Assembly (NCBI GenBank): GCA_020832375.1
Contig: JAFIEW010000031.1
Span: 1-35,528, forward strand
Length of the DNA: 35,528 nucleotides
Direction of reading: 5' to 3'
Source of the DNA: Cyclobacteriaceae bacterium
GTDB taxonomy: Bacteria > Bacteroidota > Bacteroidia > Cytophagales > Cyclobacteriaceae
Of the stretch, positions 1 to 8,666 are shown piece after piece. How positions within the stretch are numbered: position 1 is the first letter of the stretch; the number at the start of each line of letters is the position of its first letter. A program made the translations under genes and the position numbers. The notes beneath the pieces were generated by a model, which ran no database searches, had not been told where the DNA came from, and saw only the letters and a list, made by a program, of their open reading frames with translations.

Positions 1-148
1 TAGCTATTTTGGGCAAAAAACTAGTCCTCTCTCTTTATTATTTAGGACGGTATTGTTTTTTAGTGATATATTTATGTATTAGTTACCTAAAATCTAAGTT
101 AGGATTAATGCCTGTCACTGAGTTAACTTTAATAATCCAGTTTAGTTA

Positions 149-520
149 ATGAAATTCTCAAAAACCAATATTGAAAGTATATATACGGCAATAGAAGATT
201 TTTATATTCAAATCGATAGAGATGATCTTATCCTATCGGATATCTTTAAAGAGTGGCAACGTCAAACAGGTGAAGAGATTGAAGAAATGAAGCAAATGGT
301 TGTTGAAAAAAAATATTTTGACGCTTTTAAAGTTTGCCATAAAATAAAAGGAAGTTTTATTACGCTGCAATTAAATGGTGCTGCTCAACAATTGCAAAAA
401 CTTGAAAATCGCTTGAAGGCCAATGAAGCACCCCAAGATTTTTCTGCTTTTCTAGAATGGTTAGAATCATACCTAATTCTGGTTGAACAAGCATTTAACA
501 GAATATTAATAAAATCTTAA
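149..520 (+). CDS. Stand-alone Hpt (histidine phosphotransfer) protein
   Basis: A 123-residue soluble protein. Its central helix carries the Hpt signature HKIKGSF, with H64 as the likely phospho-accepting histidine. The segment that follows (LNGAAQQLQKLENRLK) matches the usual Hpt second helix, which ends in a leucine/glutamate pattern. The whole protein is about the size of one Hpt domain, with no kinase or receiver attached, so it should shuttle phosphate between a hybrid kinase and a separate response regulator in the cytoplasm. No partner lies beside it. The nearest phosphorelay genes in the window are the hybrid kinase at 17033 and the single receiver at 21058, and a link to either is only a guess. 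The gene is followed by a clear terminator and looks monocistronic, although its upstream neighbour is outside the window. The normally conserved glycine after the KGS motif region is replaced by LNGAA, an ordinary variation. Confidence 0.8.
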   Translation: MKFSKTNIESIYTAIEDFYIQIDRDDLILSDIFKEWQRQTGEEIEEMKQMVVEKKYFDAFKVCHKIKGSFITLQLNGAAQQLQKLENRLKANEAPQDFSAFLEWLESYLILVEQAFNRILIKS

Positions 521-624
521 TTTAAGTCTAGGATTCACCTTTAAAATCACTATATTTGAAAATCAAACGATTGCATTAGCATCGGAAGAATTTTCCAACA
601 ACTAACAAGCAAACAATTCAAAAA

Positions 625-659
625 AGCAAAACTCTATTAAGAGCTTTGCTTTTTTTTTT
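625..659 (+). terminator. Rho-independent terminator after the Hpt gene
   Basis: Arms AGCAAAACTCT (625-635) and AGAGCTTTGCT (640-650) pair with one mismatch around a 4-base loop and run into ten T residues. It ends the Hpt transcript about 105 bases after the stop codon. Confidence 0.8.
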
Positions 660-793
660 CATCGATGACCGTTTAAAAAACTCTCTTTTCATACCATAAA
701 CCTATTGATTATGTTGCGAAAGGATAATCACCTACAATTGTATATAAAAACAATATCAGTCTATTCCTATAATAAAATATCAAAAGCTTAAAT

Positions 794-3118
794 ATGAAAT
801 ACCTCTTTAGTACATCTCTGGCTTTTATATTAAGCCTGTCGGTTTTTGCTCAATTCAATGTACCCGACCTACCTATCATCATGCAAGATCCTAAGTGGAT
901 GGGGAGCTTCCCTTCATCGCCCTATTGGTCTTTAGATGGTGAAAAAGTATATTTTCAATATAATGAAAATGGACAAGCAGAAAGTGATTCTCTTTATGCT
1001 TATTCATTAGGGAATGGTGAGATAAAGCCGCTCGGATCTAACCTGAATGCAGCCCATTCTCCACGATACATTTCTTTTTTCAATGAAAATTTGCATGTTG
1101 ATTACCAACATCGTAAACTAAAGCTGTTTAATGATGCCAATCCATCAGGAAAGGTGCTACTTGATAATGTAGGAGGAATGAGCCAATTACATTTTGTAGA
1201 TAGAAAGCATATTGGTTTTGTATGGAATGAGCAAGTTATGCTCCTCAACTTAGAGTCGGGATTCATGAGGTCGATTGCGTCCACCAAACAGCAAAAGTCA
1301 AACGGTAGCAAAGACAGTGAACAAGCCAAATACCTAAAAGAGCAGCAACAAGAGCTTTTTATTTACATTCGATCTCAAAAGGAAAAAGATAGTCTTAGAG
1401 CCGCAAGAAGTAAGAAGTTTGAAAACTTTACGATCGATCTACAAGGGAAAAATCTTAGATCGTTACGAATCGCCCCGAATCATCAACAAATTTATATCAG
1501 CTTGGCATCGCAAAAAACAGCTAAATATACGGCAGTACCAGATTATGTAACCGAAGATGGTTATACTCAATCACTTAACGCACGCCCTAAGGTAGCTTAC
1601 GCTTTTGAAGCTCATGAATTGCTAAAAGTGGATATTGAGAAAAGAGAACAGCAATTGGTGGATTATTCTGAAATCAAAGATCTCCACAAAAAGCCTGGCT
1701 ACTTGAAAGATAAAGAAGATTTTGAGAGAGAGGTACTATTTGCTCCTGTTAGGTTTTCGCCAGACGGTAAAAAGGCTTATGTGCACATTCGAAGTACGGA
1801 CAACAAACATCGGTGGTATTATCTGCTATCTGATAGCGGGGAGCTTTCTACCTTACTAGACCATCAAGAAGATGATGCTTGGCTAGGTGGACCTGGTATT
1901 GGCTATGGTAGCTCTGAAGGAGAAGGCGGCTGGCTTCCTGATAGTGAATCGATATGGTTTCAGTCGGAGGAGTCCGGATTTTCTCATTTATATGCCGTTA
2001 ATATCAAAAATGGCAAGAAGAAAGCACTAACTTCGGGAGAGTTTGAAGTTTTTTCTCCTAGCATTAGTAGAAAAGGGGACTATTGGTACTATACTTCCTC
2101 TGAAGGTGACTTAGGTCAGCGCCATTTTTATCGCATGCCCTTAAAAGGTGGTAAAAGAGAGCGACTCACATTATCTGAGCATATTGGAAAGCATGAGGTA
2201 GTGCTTTCACCCGATGAGAAAAAACTAGCTATTCTGTATAGCTCCGCTACTCGACCACAGGAACTATTTTTGATGGATCTAGGATCTACCAACTGGAAGC
2301 AACTGACAGATGGTATTTCAGAAGATTTCGACCAATACGAATGGCTCACTCCTGAGTACATTCAGTTTACCGCTGAGGATGGTGCACAGGTTCCTGCTAG
2401 GTTATATCAGCCTAAAAGCGCAAATAAAAATAATGCCGCCGTTGTCTTCGTACATGGTGCGGGCTATCTTCAAAATGCTCATAAATGGTGGAGCATTTAC
2501 TTCAGAGAGTATATGTTTCATAATCTACTCGTTTCTCAAGGTTATACCGTCATTGATATCGACTATAGAGCGAGTGCAGGCTATGGCCGTGATTGGAGAA
2601 CGGGCATTTATCGGCATATGGGGGGTAAAGACTTGAGCGATCAGGTGGATGGTGTGAAATATTTGGTGGAAAACCATGGGATTGACCCCAAAAAAGTAGG
2701 TATATATGGTGGGTCTTATGGTGGTTTTATCACCTTGATGGCGATGTTTAATGCTCCAGAAACTTTTGCCGCTGGCGCCGCTTTAAGGTCTGTTACTGAT
2801 TGGGCGCATTACAATCACGGCTATACTTCCAATATCTTAAATGAGCCGCATCTCGACCCTGAGGCATACCGTAGAAGTTCACCCATTTATTTTGCTGAAG
2901 GATTACAAGGTGCGCTTTTGATTTGTCATGGAATGGTGGATGTAAACGTACACTTTCAAGATGTAGTCAGACTAGCACAACGTCTTATAGAGTTGGAGAA
3001 AGAAAACTGGGAATTTGCAGTGTACCCTATTGAAGATCATGGATTTACAGAGCCTTCTAGCTGGCTCGATGAATACAGAAGAATTTATAAGCTATTTAAT
3101 GACCATCTGCTTGATTGA
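794..3118 (+). CDS. Secreted S9 family peptidase (prolyl oligopeptidase/DPP-like)
   Basis: A 774-residue exported serine peptidase. Residues 1-19 are a signal peptide ending LSVFA before Q. The N-terminal two thirds has WSLDGEKVYF, FSPDGKKAYV and LSPDEKKLAIL blade motifs, the beta-propeller of S9 enzymes. The C-terminal alpha/beta-hydrolase domain carries the nucleophile motif GGSYGG with S641, an aspartate at D716 (HGMVDVNVH) and a histidine at H749 (EDHGF), so the triad is complete. S9 propeller enzymes release di- or oligopeptides from small peptides; this one should act in the periplasm or at the surface. Length is normal for DPP-like members. I cannot separate a dipeptidyl-peptidase from an acylaminoacyl or oligopeptidase specificity by eye. 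The gene stands alone, with a terminator upstream and a weak hairpin downstream. Confidence 0.9.
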   Translation: MKYLFSTSLAFILSLSVFAQFNVPDLPIIMQDPKWMGSFPSSPYWSLDGEKVYFQYNENGQAESDSLYAYSLGNGEIKPLGSNLNAAHSPRYISFFNENLHVDYQHRKLKLFNDANPSGKVLLDNVGGMSQLHFVDRKHIGFVWNEQVMLLNLESGFMRSIASTKQQKSNGSKDSEQAKYLKEQQQELFIYIRSQKEKDSLRAARSKKFENFTIDLQGKNLRSLRIAPNHQQIYISLASQKTAKYTAVPDYVTEDGYTQSLNARPKVAYAFEAHELLKVDIEKREQQLVDYSEIKDLHKKPGYLKDKEDFEREVLFAPVRFSPDGKKAYVHIRSTDNKHRWYYLLSDSGELSTLLDHQEDDAWLGGPGIGYGSSEGEGGWLPDSESIWFQSEESGFSHLYAVNIKNGKKKALTSGEFEVFSPSISRKGDYWYYTSSEGDLGQRHFYRMPLKGGKRERLTLSEHIGKHEVVLSPDEKKLAILYSSATRPQELFLMDLGSTNWKQLTDGISEDFDQYEWLTPEYIQFTAEDGAQVPARLYQPKSANKNNAAVVFVHGAGYLQNAHKWWSIYFREYMFHNLLVSQGYTVIDIDYRASAGYGRDWRTGIYRHMGGKDLSDQVDGVKYLVENHGIDPKKVGIYGGSYGGFITLMAMFNAPETFAAGAALRSVTDWAHYNHGYTSNILNEPHLDPEAYRRSSPIYFAEGLQGALLICHGMVDVNVHFQDVVRLAQRLIELEKENWEFAVYPIEDHGFTEPSSWLDEYRRIYKLFNDHLLD

Positions 3119-3216
3119 TAGGCTTATATAAGGGCTTTGGTTGGGATGCTGATAGCGTCAGCTTATTTATTTCATAAAAAATCCTTGAGGGTACATCGAA
3201 ATTGCTTTAGAATCAT

Positions 3217-3252
3217 AATGCCACAGATCAATATTGGTTTGTGGCATTTTAT
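3217..3252 (+). terminator. Possible terminator after the S9 peptidase
   Basis: Perfect arms AATGCCACA (3217-3225) and TGTGGCATT (3240-3248) with a 14-base loop. The T run after it is only four bases, so termination is plausible rather than certain. Confidence 0.5.
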
Positions 3253-3433
3253 TGCCTTACAAATTTGATTTATACTTCATCTCATTTGATTAGTAAATTG
3301 ATCCTTGAAAATTGCTTGGCTTGCAACTTTGATAAGCTAATTTGAGTTAAACTTAAGAATACTAATTTTCTCATCTCACGAAAAGAAAAAGCTACCAAAA
3401 ATAAATATTATACCTATAAATAAAGCTGCCTTA

Positions 3434-3823
3434 ATGAAATTTTATCAATTGCTTTTGTCTATTTGTTTGCTATTTATGTTTGCTGCCTGCAATAAGATGG
3501 CTGATGCTGAGAAAAATACCAATGTAGATGGTGACCTTTGGAAGAAAGATGCCTTCGGATGTGAGGGCTATCGACTGACGGTCTATCGAGAGATACTCGA
3601 TAATGAGGAATATTTCTTGGGTAAGCGAGAGGCAGACATACAAAAGTTTTTGGGTAAACCTGAAATCAATGAGCTTTATCAGCGATCACAGAAGTTTCTC
3701 CACTATGTGATAGAAGCCGATGATTGCGATAGTCAAAAGCCAAAGGCTAGAGTGAAGCTTTCTTTTCGGGTGAACGCCTTGGGCCTAACCAATAGTGTAA
3801 GCATCAGAAAAACAAGCGACTAG
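3434..3823 (+). CDS. Small lipoprotein of unknown function
   Basis: A 129-residue predicted lipoprotein. The hydrophobic leader ends in MFAAC, so C19 should be lipidated after signal peptidase II cleavage. The mature part is compact with one internal pair of cysteines (FGCEGY and DDCDSQ) that could form a disulfide. A central stretch (KREADIQKFLGKPEINELY, then a short FLHYVI strand) recalls the small two-helix/three-strand fold of BamE/SmpA-type outer-membrane lipoproteins, where a G-x-P turn follows a helix. This is a resemblance only. It converges on the flavoprotein gene 3820-5343, and the two stop codons share the palindrome CTAG at 3820-3823, leaving no room for a terminator between them. 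Function is not known. Confidence 0.7.
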   Translation: MKFYQLLLSICLLFMFAACNKMADAEKNTNVDGDLWKKDAFGCEGYRLTVYREILDNEEYFLGKREADIQKFLGKPEINELYQRSQKFLHYVIEADDCDSQKPKARVKLSFRVNALGLTNSVSIRKTSD

Positions 3824-5343
3824 GCTTGTTTTTTGATTTTTATAGTGTCGAAAAGGTTGATTTTTTGTCCAGACACATAGCGATAGGCGTTCATGGCATT
3901 TTTGTATAAGTTGGGCTTCATAATTGATTTTCCCATTAATACTCGGGCACCTTCTTGTATGCCTTCGATAATGGAAGGGTGGGGGTGAATTAACTCGGCC
4001 AATGAGTCAATGCCTTTTTCCAAAGATATGAGTAAGGCCACTGCCTGTATCGCGCTGCTAGCATGCTCCCCTACAACTCTCATCCCAAGCAATTTCATGT
4101 CTTCGTCATCACTGATGATGATTTTTACAAAACCTTGCGTATTGCGCATGGCGGTAGCTCTAGCTATACAAGAATAATCGATGGTTACACATCTGTAATT
4201 CAAGCCAGCTTTTTGGGTGGCACGTTCGTTGAGTCCTACACCTGCTACTTCAGGGGTGAGAAACATGATGGTGCTTACATTTTGGTAGCAAATCGCATCT
4301 CGTTTGATCTGATACATGGACTCTACAGCAAAGCGGCCTTCTAGCTCACCTACATTCACTAAAGCAATATCCGCGGTGATATCACCCACAGCATAAATAT
4401 TGGAAATGGAAGTTTGAGTTGATTGATCTTTGATGTGTCCTCTATGGTCTAGCTCGATAGGAAGGTCTGGACTCCAAAGATTATGGCAATTAGCCACCCT
4501 TCCTACCGATACAAGCGCTTTGTCTACCCAAAAGTCTTCAATTTTCCCATCATCATAAGCGAGTTGGTAGTGTACCTGACCTTTGTCTACTTCCATAGAA
4601 ATAAGCTGAGAATTACGGTGAATCAAAACTCCCGCTTCCTCAAGGTTTTTCTCAACAATGGCTACCACATCCGCATCTTCAGAAGGCAGAATCCGATCAC
4701 CCTTGTCGATGATATGCACTTTAGTTTGATTGAAATTACTGAATATGGTGGCATATTCACATCCTATCACACCCGCACCTAATATAACTAAGCTGTCGGG
4801 AAATCTTTTTAAATGCTCGATACCATCACTTGTTAGAATGTGTTCTTCATCGATAGGGATGTGATCCAACTTACGTGGACGACTGCCTGTTGCTAATATA
4901 ATGTTTTCACAGCTGATGATCCGTTTATCCCCATTTTCAAGCTCCACAGTTACCTGATGGGCTTCACTGATGAAGGCAGTACCTTTGATGAATTGGATTT
5001 TTGGATCATCTTCATCTTGCTCAACGAGCTGTTGTAGGTGCCCTCTTAGTAGTCCAATTCGCTCACTTGTGGCAGCTTGTACTTCTTTTATTACCTTACT
5101 AAAATGCAGGGTAGGAACTTCCCCTCCAAAACGCGCTACATTTTTCCTAAGATTTTTAAAGTCGCGAGAGAGTTCCCACATGGTTTTTGATGATAGGGCG
5201 CCATTGGTTATACCCGCACCACCAAGTTCTCGCTTTTCTATTAAGGCTACTTTTTTGTTGAAATCGAGTGCTCGCATAGCTGCTGCATAACCACTAGGGC
5301 CTGCACCTATTACACATAAATCATAATCGTAAGCCATGGACAA
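3820..5343 (-). CDS. Lipoamide-dehydrogenase-like FAD/NAD(P) oxidoreductase lacking the redox disulfide
   Basis: A 507-residue cytoplasmic flavoprotein with the layout of class I pyridine nucleotide-disulfide oxidoreductases: FAD fold with GAGPSG at 13-18, NAD(P) fold with LGAGVIGCE, the FAD-contacting AVGDIT motif, and a C-terminal dimerisation domain with HPHPS (H455) and E460 in the positions of the His-Glu dyad. The active-site loop, which in lipoamide dehydrogenase reads GGTCLNVGCIPSK, here reads GGAGITNGALSSK, so both cysteines are gone (G44 and A49). It cannot run a dithiol/disulfide reaction. The closest functional analogue is the soluble transhydrogenase type, which also lacks a full disulfide pair, so hydride transfer between FAD, NAD(P)H and an acceptor such as a quinone is more likely. 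No dehydrogenase-complex genes are adjacent. Annotation as lpdA would be misleading. Confidence 0.85.
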   Translation of the reverse strand: MSMAYDYDLCVIGAGPSGYAAAMRALDFNKKVALIEKRELGGAGITNGALSSKTMWELSRDFKNLRKNVARFGGEVPTLHFSKVIKEVQAATSERIGLLRGHLQQLVEQDEDDPKIQFIKGTAFISEAHQVTVELENGDKRIISCENIILATGSRPRKLDHIPIDEEHILTSDGIEHLKRFPDSLVILGAGVIGCEYATIFSNFNQTKVHIIDKGDRILPSEDADVVAIVEKNLEEAGVLIHRNSQLISMEVDKGQVHYQLAYDDGKIEDFWVDKALVSVGRVANCHNLWSPDLPIELDHRGHIKDQSTQTSISNIYAVGDITADIALVNVGELEGRFAVESMYQIKRDAICYQNVSTIMFLTPEVAGVGLNERATQKAGLNYRCVTIDYSCIARATAMRNTQGFVKIIISDDEDMKLLGMRVVGEHASSAIQAVALLISLEKGIDSLAELIHPHPSIIEGIQEGARVLMGKSIMKPNLYKNAMNAYRYVSGQKINLFDTIKIKKQA

Positions 5344-5490
5344 AAGGGACTAATTGAAAGAATTTTAAAAACGCAATTGATTATATTCAAGGCGACTTAA
5401 TCTGAATGCTGCGCTCTACATTAACATAAGTAAATATCAGATAAATCTAATATTTTTCCTTTGAAACACAAAATAAAACTCGGGCTGCCA

Positions 5491-6339
5491 TTAGGGTAAA
5501 TTTCGTCGGATTGCTTCAATTTTTTCTTGGGTCAGCCCTGTATATCTTATGATCTTCTCTACAGGCTCATTTTCCAAGAGTATGTTTTTGGCTACTTCTT
5601 TTCTACCATCCTCATTAGCTGTATCCAATGAATTTTTCAAATCGCGATAGTATTTGAGACTGTCCTCATAAGACTGGATTTGTTCGGGCGTAAATTTTGC
5701 TATTTCCCCAGTCTCAAAAAGCTTCTCAAAAATTCGCTCTCTAAATCGGTCGGGTATCCGATCTAGGCGATTAAGGTTGCGCAATACGTACAGCCATTTA
5801 TCAAACCTTGTTTCCAGTTCATCCAACGATTTATTGAACTTGGGCATCTCAAGGTAAATGAATGTGAGCTTATCGTAGAATATTTTTTTACTTTCTATGT
5901 CCGATAATTTTACGTCATAGCGGTATTTCTCAGCTTCTTCTTTATTGTCGTCAAAAACAAAATCTAAAATGGCAACAGTATAAACAGCTTTCAATTCAAA
6001 ATTCCAGTCTGCTTTTTTGGCTTGTTCTCTTATAGGAAATGTAGAATAGTACAGTGTGCGATCTTTAAAAAAGTTCTGCTTCGCTTTTTGTAACTCAACT
6101 ATAAACTTCTCACCTTTTTCATTTTCACAATACAAATCAAAAATAGCCTTTTGATCAAGGTCTTTCGCACCTAACTGTTCACTTTTCAAATAATTGATTT
6201 CTTTGACTACACCCTCCTCTTTTTCTAAAAGGACGTTGAGGAAATCAAGGAGTAGCTCTTTGTTCGGCTCTTCACCGAAAAGTCTTCTGAAGCCAAAGTC
6301 AGTAAATGGATTAACATACTTTTCTTTGAAATCAGTCAT
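5491..6339 (-). CDS. Rpn-type PD-(D/E)XK nuclease (transposase-like, PDDEXK_2 family)
   Basis: A 282-residue protein that opens with the family hallmark NPFTDFGFRRLFG, followed by KELLLDFLNVLL. The nuclease core shows D68 in AIFDLYC and E82-x-Q84 in IVELQK, the aspartate and (E/Q)xK-like pair of this PD-(D/E)XK group. The C-terminus ends in a helix-turn-helix-like segment (KIIRYTGLTQEKIEAIRRN), also usual for the family. Relatives include Rpn proteins of enterobacteria, which cut DNA and promote RecA-independent recombination, and many Bacteroidota copies annotated as putative transposases. No terminal inverted repeats are visible around it, so it is probably a resident gene rather than an active element. 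It sits alone between two metabolic genes. Target and role are unknown. Confidence 0.85.
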   Translation of the reverse strand: MTDFKEKYVNPFTDFGFRRLFGEEPNKELLLDFLNVLLEKEEGVVKEINYLKSEQLGAKDLDQKAIFDLYCENEKGEKFIVELQKAKQNFFKDRTLYYSTFPIREQAKKADWNFELKAVYTVAILDFVFDDNKEEAEKYRYDVKLSDIESKKIFYDKLTFIYLEMPKFNKSLDELETRFDKWLYVLRNLNRLDRIPDRFRERIFEKLFETGEIAKFTPEQIQSYEDSLKYYRDLKNSLDTANEDGRKEVAKNILLENEPVEKIIRYTGLTQEKIEAIRRNLP

Positions 6340-6481
6340 CGCTACATTTTTAATTGAGGTAATTGATATGATTACTAGCCTATTTACTAAACGTATTTCT
6401 TCGGCAAATCCTCATCCCACGCATAAAATTTTGATGATACCCACAAACTCAGCAGTCCATACCATTGCCCTTTATGAGCAA

Positions 6482-7426
6482 TCAACCTTGCTTTTCAAGA
6501 TGTAGCGCGGCCATCATACACCTTGCACTACCGCCACCGTATTTCTCAATTGTTGCGATATCAGGTACTACGAATTCTGCATATTTCTTCAACTGAGTCA
6601 CTTGGTCGGCATTCAGTGCGTCGTGAGCGGTTTTTGACATTACGAGTAGCGATTCCCCCTCCTTTGAACGTACTTGAAGCATATTGCCTGCAAACTGATA
6701 GAGCTGGTCAAAGCTTATGTCCACAATTTCTTTACCATCGGCCATGAATACTTTTTTCAATCTATCATGTTCTACAGTGGGAATGGCATCCATACAAATC
6801 ACAACGAAGGCATCGCCCATGCACATCACCACATTGGTATGATAGATCTCACGACCTTCTTTATCGTACGCATCGAAGGTAATGGCCTCAAAACCAATAC
6901 GCTCGGAAGCCTTTTCCAAAACTTCTGGTGAAGTTCTGCTGCTCAAAGAGGCATATGCTTTTTTGTTTACATAGTCAAAAACGATACTTCCCGTGCCTTC
7001 CAAATATTTACCATCCTTTTCAAAATAGCTGATATCATAAAGGTCGTTGATCTTAAAGTGATGGTCTTTTTTTAAGATATCCATCAAATCAGCTCTTCTT
7101 TCTGCACTGCGACTTTCGGCCTCCATTGGGTAATAGATCATGGTGCCGTCAGGATGGAAGCTCACCCAATTATTGGGAAATACCGCATCGGGAGTATATG
7201 GCTCATCTTCATCTTGAATGACGACTACCTCAACGCCTTTTTGGCGTAGTAGGGCCACAAATGCATCAAATTCTCGTATAGCCTGATCTTTAATTTGCTC
7301 TTTATTTTCCTTGCCATCTTGCTGCATAAAGTGATTACTCGCCGCTGTTTCCTCGTTGTAAGAGAAGCTCGCAGGACGCACCATCATGAGGTGGTCGGCA
7401 GTTTGAATCTTGATAGTTTCTCGCAT
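6482..7426 (-). CDS. ctlX: CtlX-type citrulline hydrolase (arginine deiminase-related)
   Basis: A 314-residue member of the guanidino-group modifying (pentein) superfamily. The visible active-site set is D80 with PNNW (PDAVFPNNW), E143 in LEGTGS, H196 in YHTNVVMC, and the nucleophile C303 in GGGSARCM near the C-terminus. This motif order and the length match the CtlX family, described in Francisella as hydrolysing citrulline to ornithine. The assignment to CtlX rather than a dimethylargininase is by motif resemblance. No other arginine-catabolism gene is close. It is transcribed divergently from holA, and its coding end is about 140 bases from the nuclease gene start, so the two may be co-transcribed. 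Confidence 0.8.
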   Translation of the reverse strand: MRETIKIQTADHLMMVRPASFSYNEETAASNHFMQQDGKENKEQIKDQAIREFDAFVALLRQKGVEVVVIQDEDEPYTPDAVFPNNWVSFHPDGTMIYYPMEAESRSAERRADLMDILKKDHHFKINDLYDISYFEKDGKYLEGTGSIVFDYVNKKAYASLSSRTSPEVLEKASERIGFEAITFDAYDKEGREIYHTNVVMCMGDAFVVICMDAIPTVEHDRLKKVFMADGKEIVDISFDQLYQFAGNMLQVRSKEGESLLVMSKTAHDALNADQVTQLKKYAEFVVPDIATIEKYGGGSARCMMAALHLEKQG

Positions 7427-7561
7427 GCTGATGTTGTTATTATTGATGTTGAATGCTTGTTTTTATTCATGCAAATTACAACAATTCTCATCCCCCGAAA
7501 AACAAAATTTAAAAGCTGGCACTCGGGTATTTCTTTTTTTTACGTGAGATGAGAACACGGC

Positions 7562-7592
7562 TTGGTAGATCCCGCCATTCCCACTACTTTTG
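7562..7592 (+). promoter_or_regulatory. Bacteroidota-type promoter for holA
   Basis: TTG at 7562-7564, a 20-base spacer, then TACTTTTG at 7585-7592, an exact match to the TAnnTTTG -7 element. Transcription should start near 7599, giving a leader of about 45 bases before the holA start codon. Confidence 0.65.
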
Positions 7593-7643
7593 TAAGAGTA
7601 GGTCACTTTTCTTTTATTTGTAGCTCAATAAACACGCTGTAAA

Positions 7644-8666
7644 ATGGCTCAAACCCCCGAGATGGTGCTTCGCGATATGGAAGCAGGTAAATATGCCCCT
7701 TTCTACTTTTTACAAGGTGAAGAACCCTTCTATATCGACAAAATTGCCGACTATGTGGAAGAACACGCGCTCGATGAGGCAAGCAAGGGCTTCAACCAAA
7801 TGATCATGTACGGTAAAGACGTTGAGCTGGTAGATATTCTCAACAATGCAAAGCGCTACCCTATGATGAGTGAACGACAGGTGGTAATCGTGAAGGAGGC
7901 CCAAGATATACCTCGCTTCAATACCGATGAGAGCCGTCAGATGTTGCTTTCATATCTTGAAAATATGGTGGAAACCACCATTTTAGTGTTTGCTCATAAG
8001 TACAAAAAGATTGATGGTAAGACCAAGCTCGCAAAAGCCATTGATAAGCACGGCATTTTAGTGACTACCAAAAAACTTTATGAAAATCAGATAGCCAAGT
8101 GGATTGATGATGAGGTGAAAGCTAAGGGTCATACCATACATCCGAAGGCAGCTCAAATGATGGTAGAGTCCATCGGTGCCAACTTAGAGCGACTAAGTAG
8201 TGAGTTGGATAAGTTGTATGTCAACTTTGCTGAGCCTACCCAAATTACCGATGACTTCGTACAGAAGTATGTGGGCATTAGTAAAGAATACAATGCTTTC
8301 GAACTGACCAAAGCGATTGGGATGCGCGACGTGCTCAAGGCTCAGAAGATCATTAAATATTTTGCTGCCGATCCTAAGGGAAACCCGATTATACCCATAA
8401 TCGCTGCGCTGTTCAATTATTTCAGTAAAATACTATTGATACATAGCTTGGGCACCAAAAATAAGGATGTAGTAGCTGCTAAAATCAAAATTCATCCATT
8501 CTTTGCTCAAGAATACATCATTGCAGCTCAAAGCTACCCACCCAATAAGGTGGTCGCTTGCATCAGGGAAATCCGAAATGCTGATTTACACTCTAAAGGC
8601 ATTGAAAGTGGAAGTGTCGACGATATGGAGATTTTAAAACTATTGGTGTTCAAGTTGATGCATTAG
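7644..8666 (+). CDS. holA: DNA polymerase III subunit delta
   Basis: A 340-residue protein of normal length for the delta subunit, the wrench of the clamp loader that opens the beta sliding clamp during replication. The N-terminus carries the family pattern FYFLQGEEPFYIDKI, a degenerate P-loop region that does not bind ATP, and the middle has the MMSERQVVIVKEAQDI strand-helix typical of the AAA+-like fold. The C-terminal helical domain includes LERLSSELDKL and the stretch from NPIIPIIAALFNYFSKIL, corresponding to the clamp-loader collar. Start ATG 7644 is supported by the promoter just upstream. The gene is single, and nothing is encoded for about 1 kb after it. Confidence 0.9.
   Translation: MAQTPEMVLRDMEAGKYAPFYFLQGEEPFYIDKIADYVEEHALDEASKGFNQMIMYGKDVELVDILNNAKRYPMMSERQVVIVKEAQDIPRFNTDESRQMLLSYLENMVETTILVFAHKYKKIDGKTKLAKAIDKHGILVTTKKLYENQIAKWIDDEVKAKGHTIHPKAAQMMVESIGANLERLSSELDKLYVNFAEPTQITDDFVQKYVGISKEYNAFELTKAIGMRDVLKAQKIIKYFAADPKGNPIIPIIAALFNYFSKILLIHSLGTKNKDVVAAKIKIHPFFAQEYIIAAQSYPPNKVVACIREIRNADLHSKGIESGSVDDMEILKLLVFKLMH

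Noticed and set aside
3820-3823. Shared CTAG stop palindrome between convergent genes as a regulatory overlap
   Set aside because: A 4-base tail-to-tail overlap is common and needs no special explanation.
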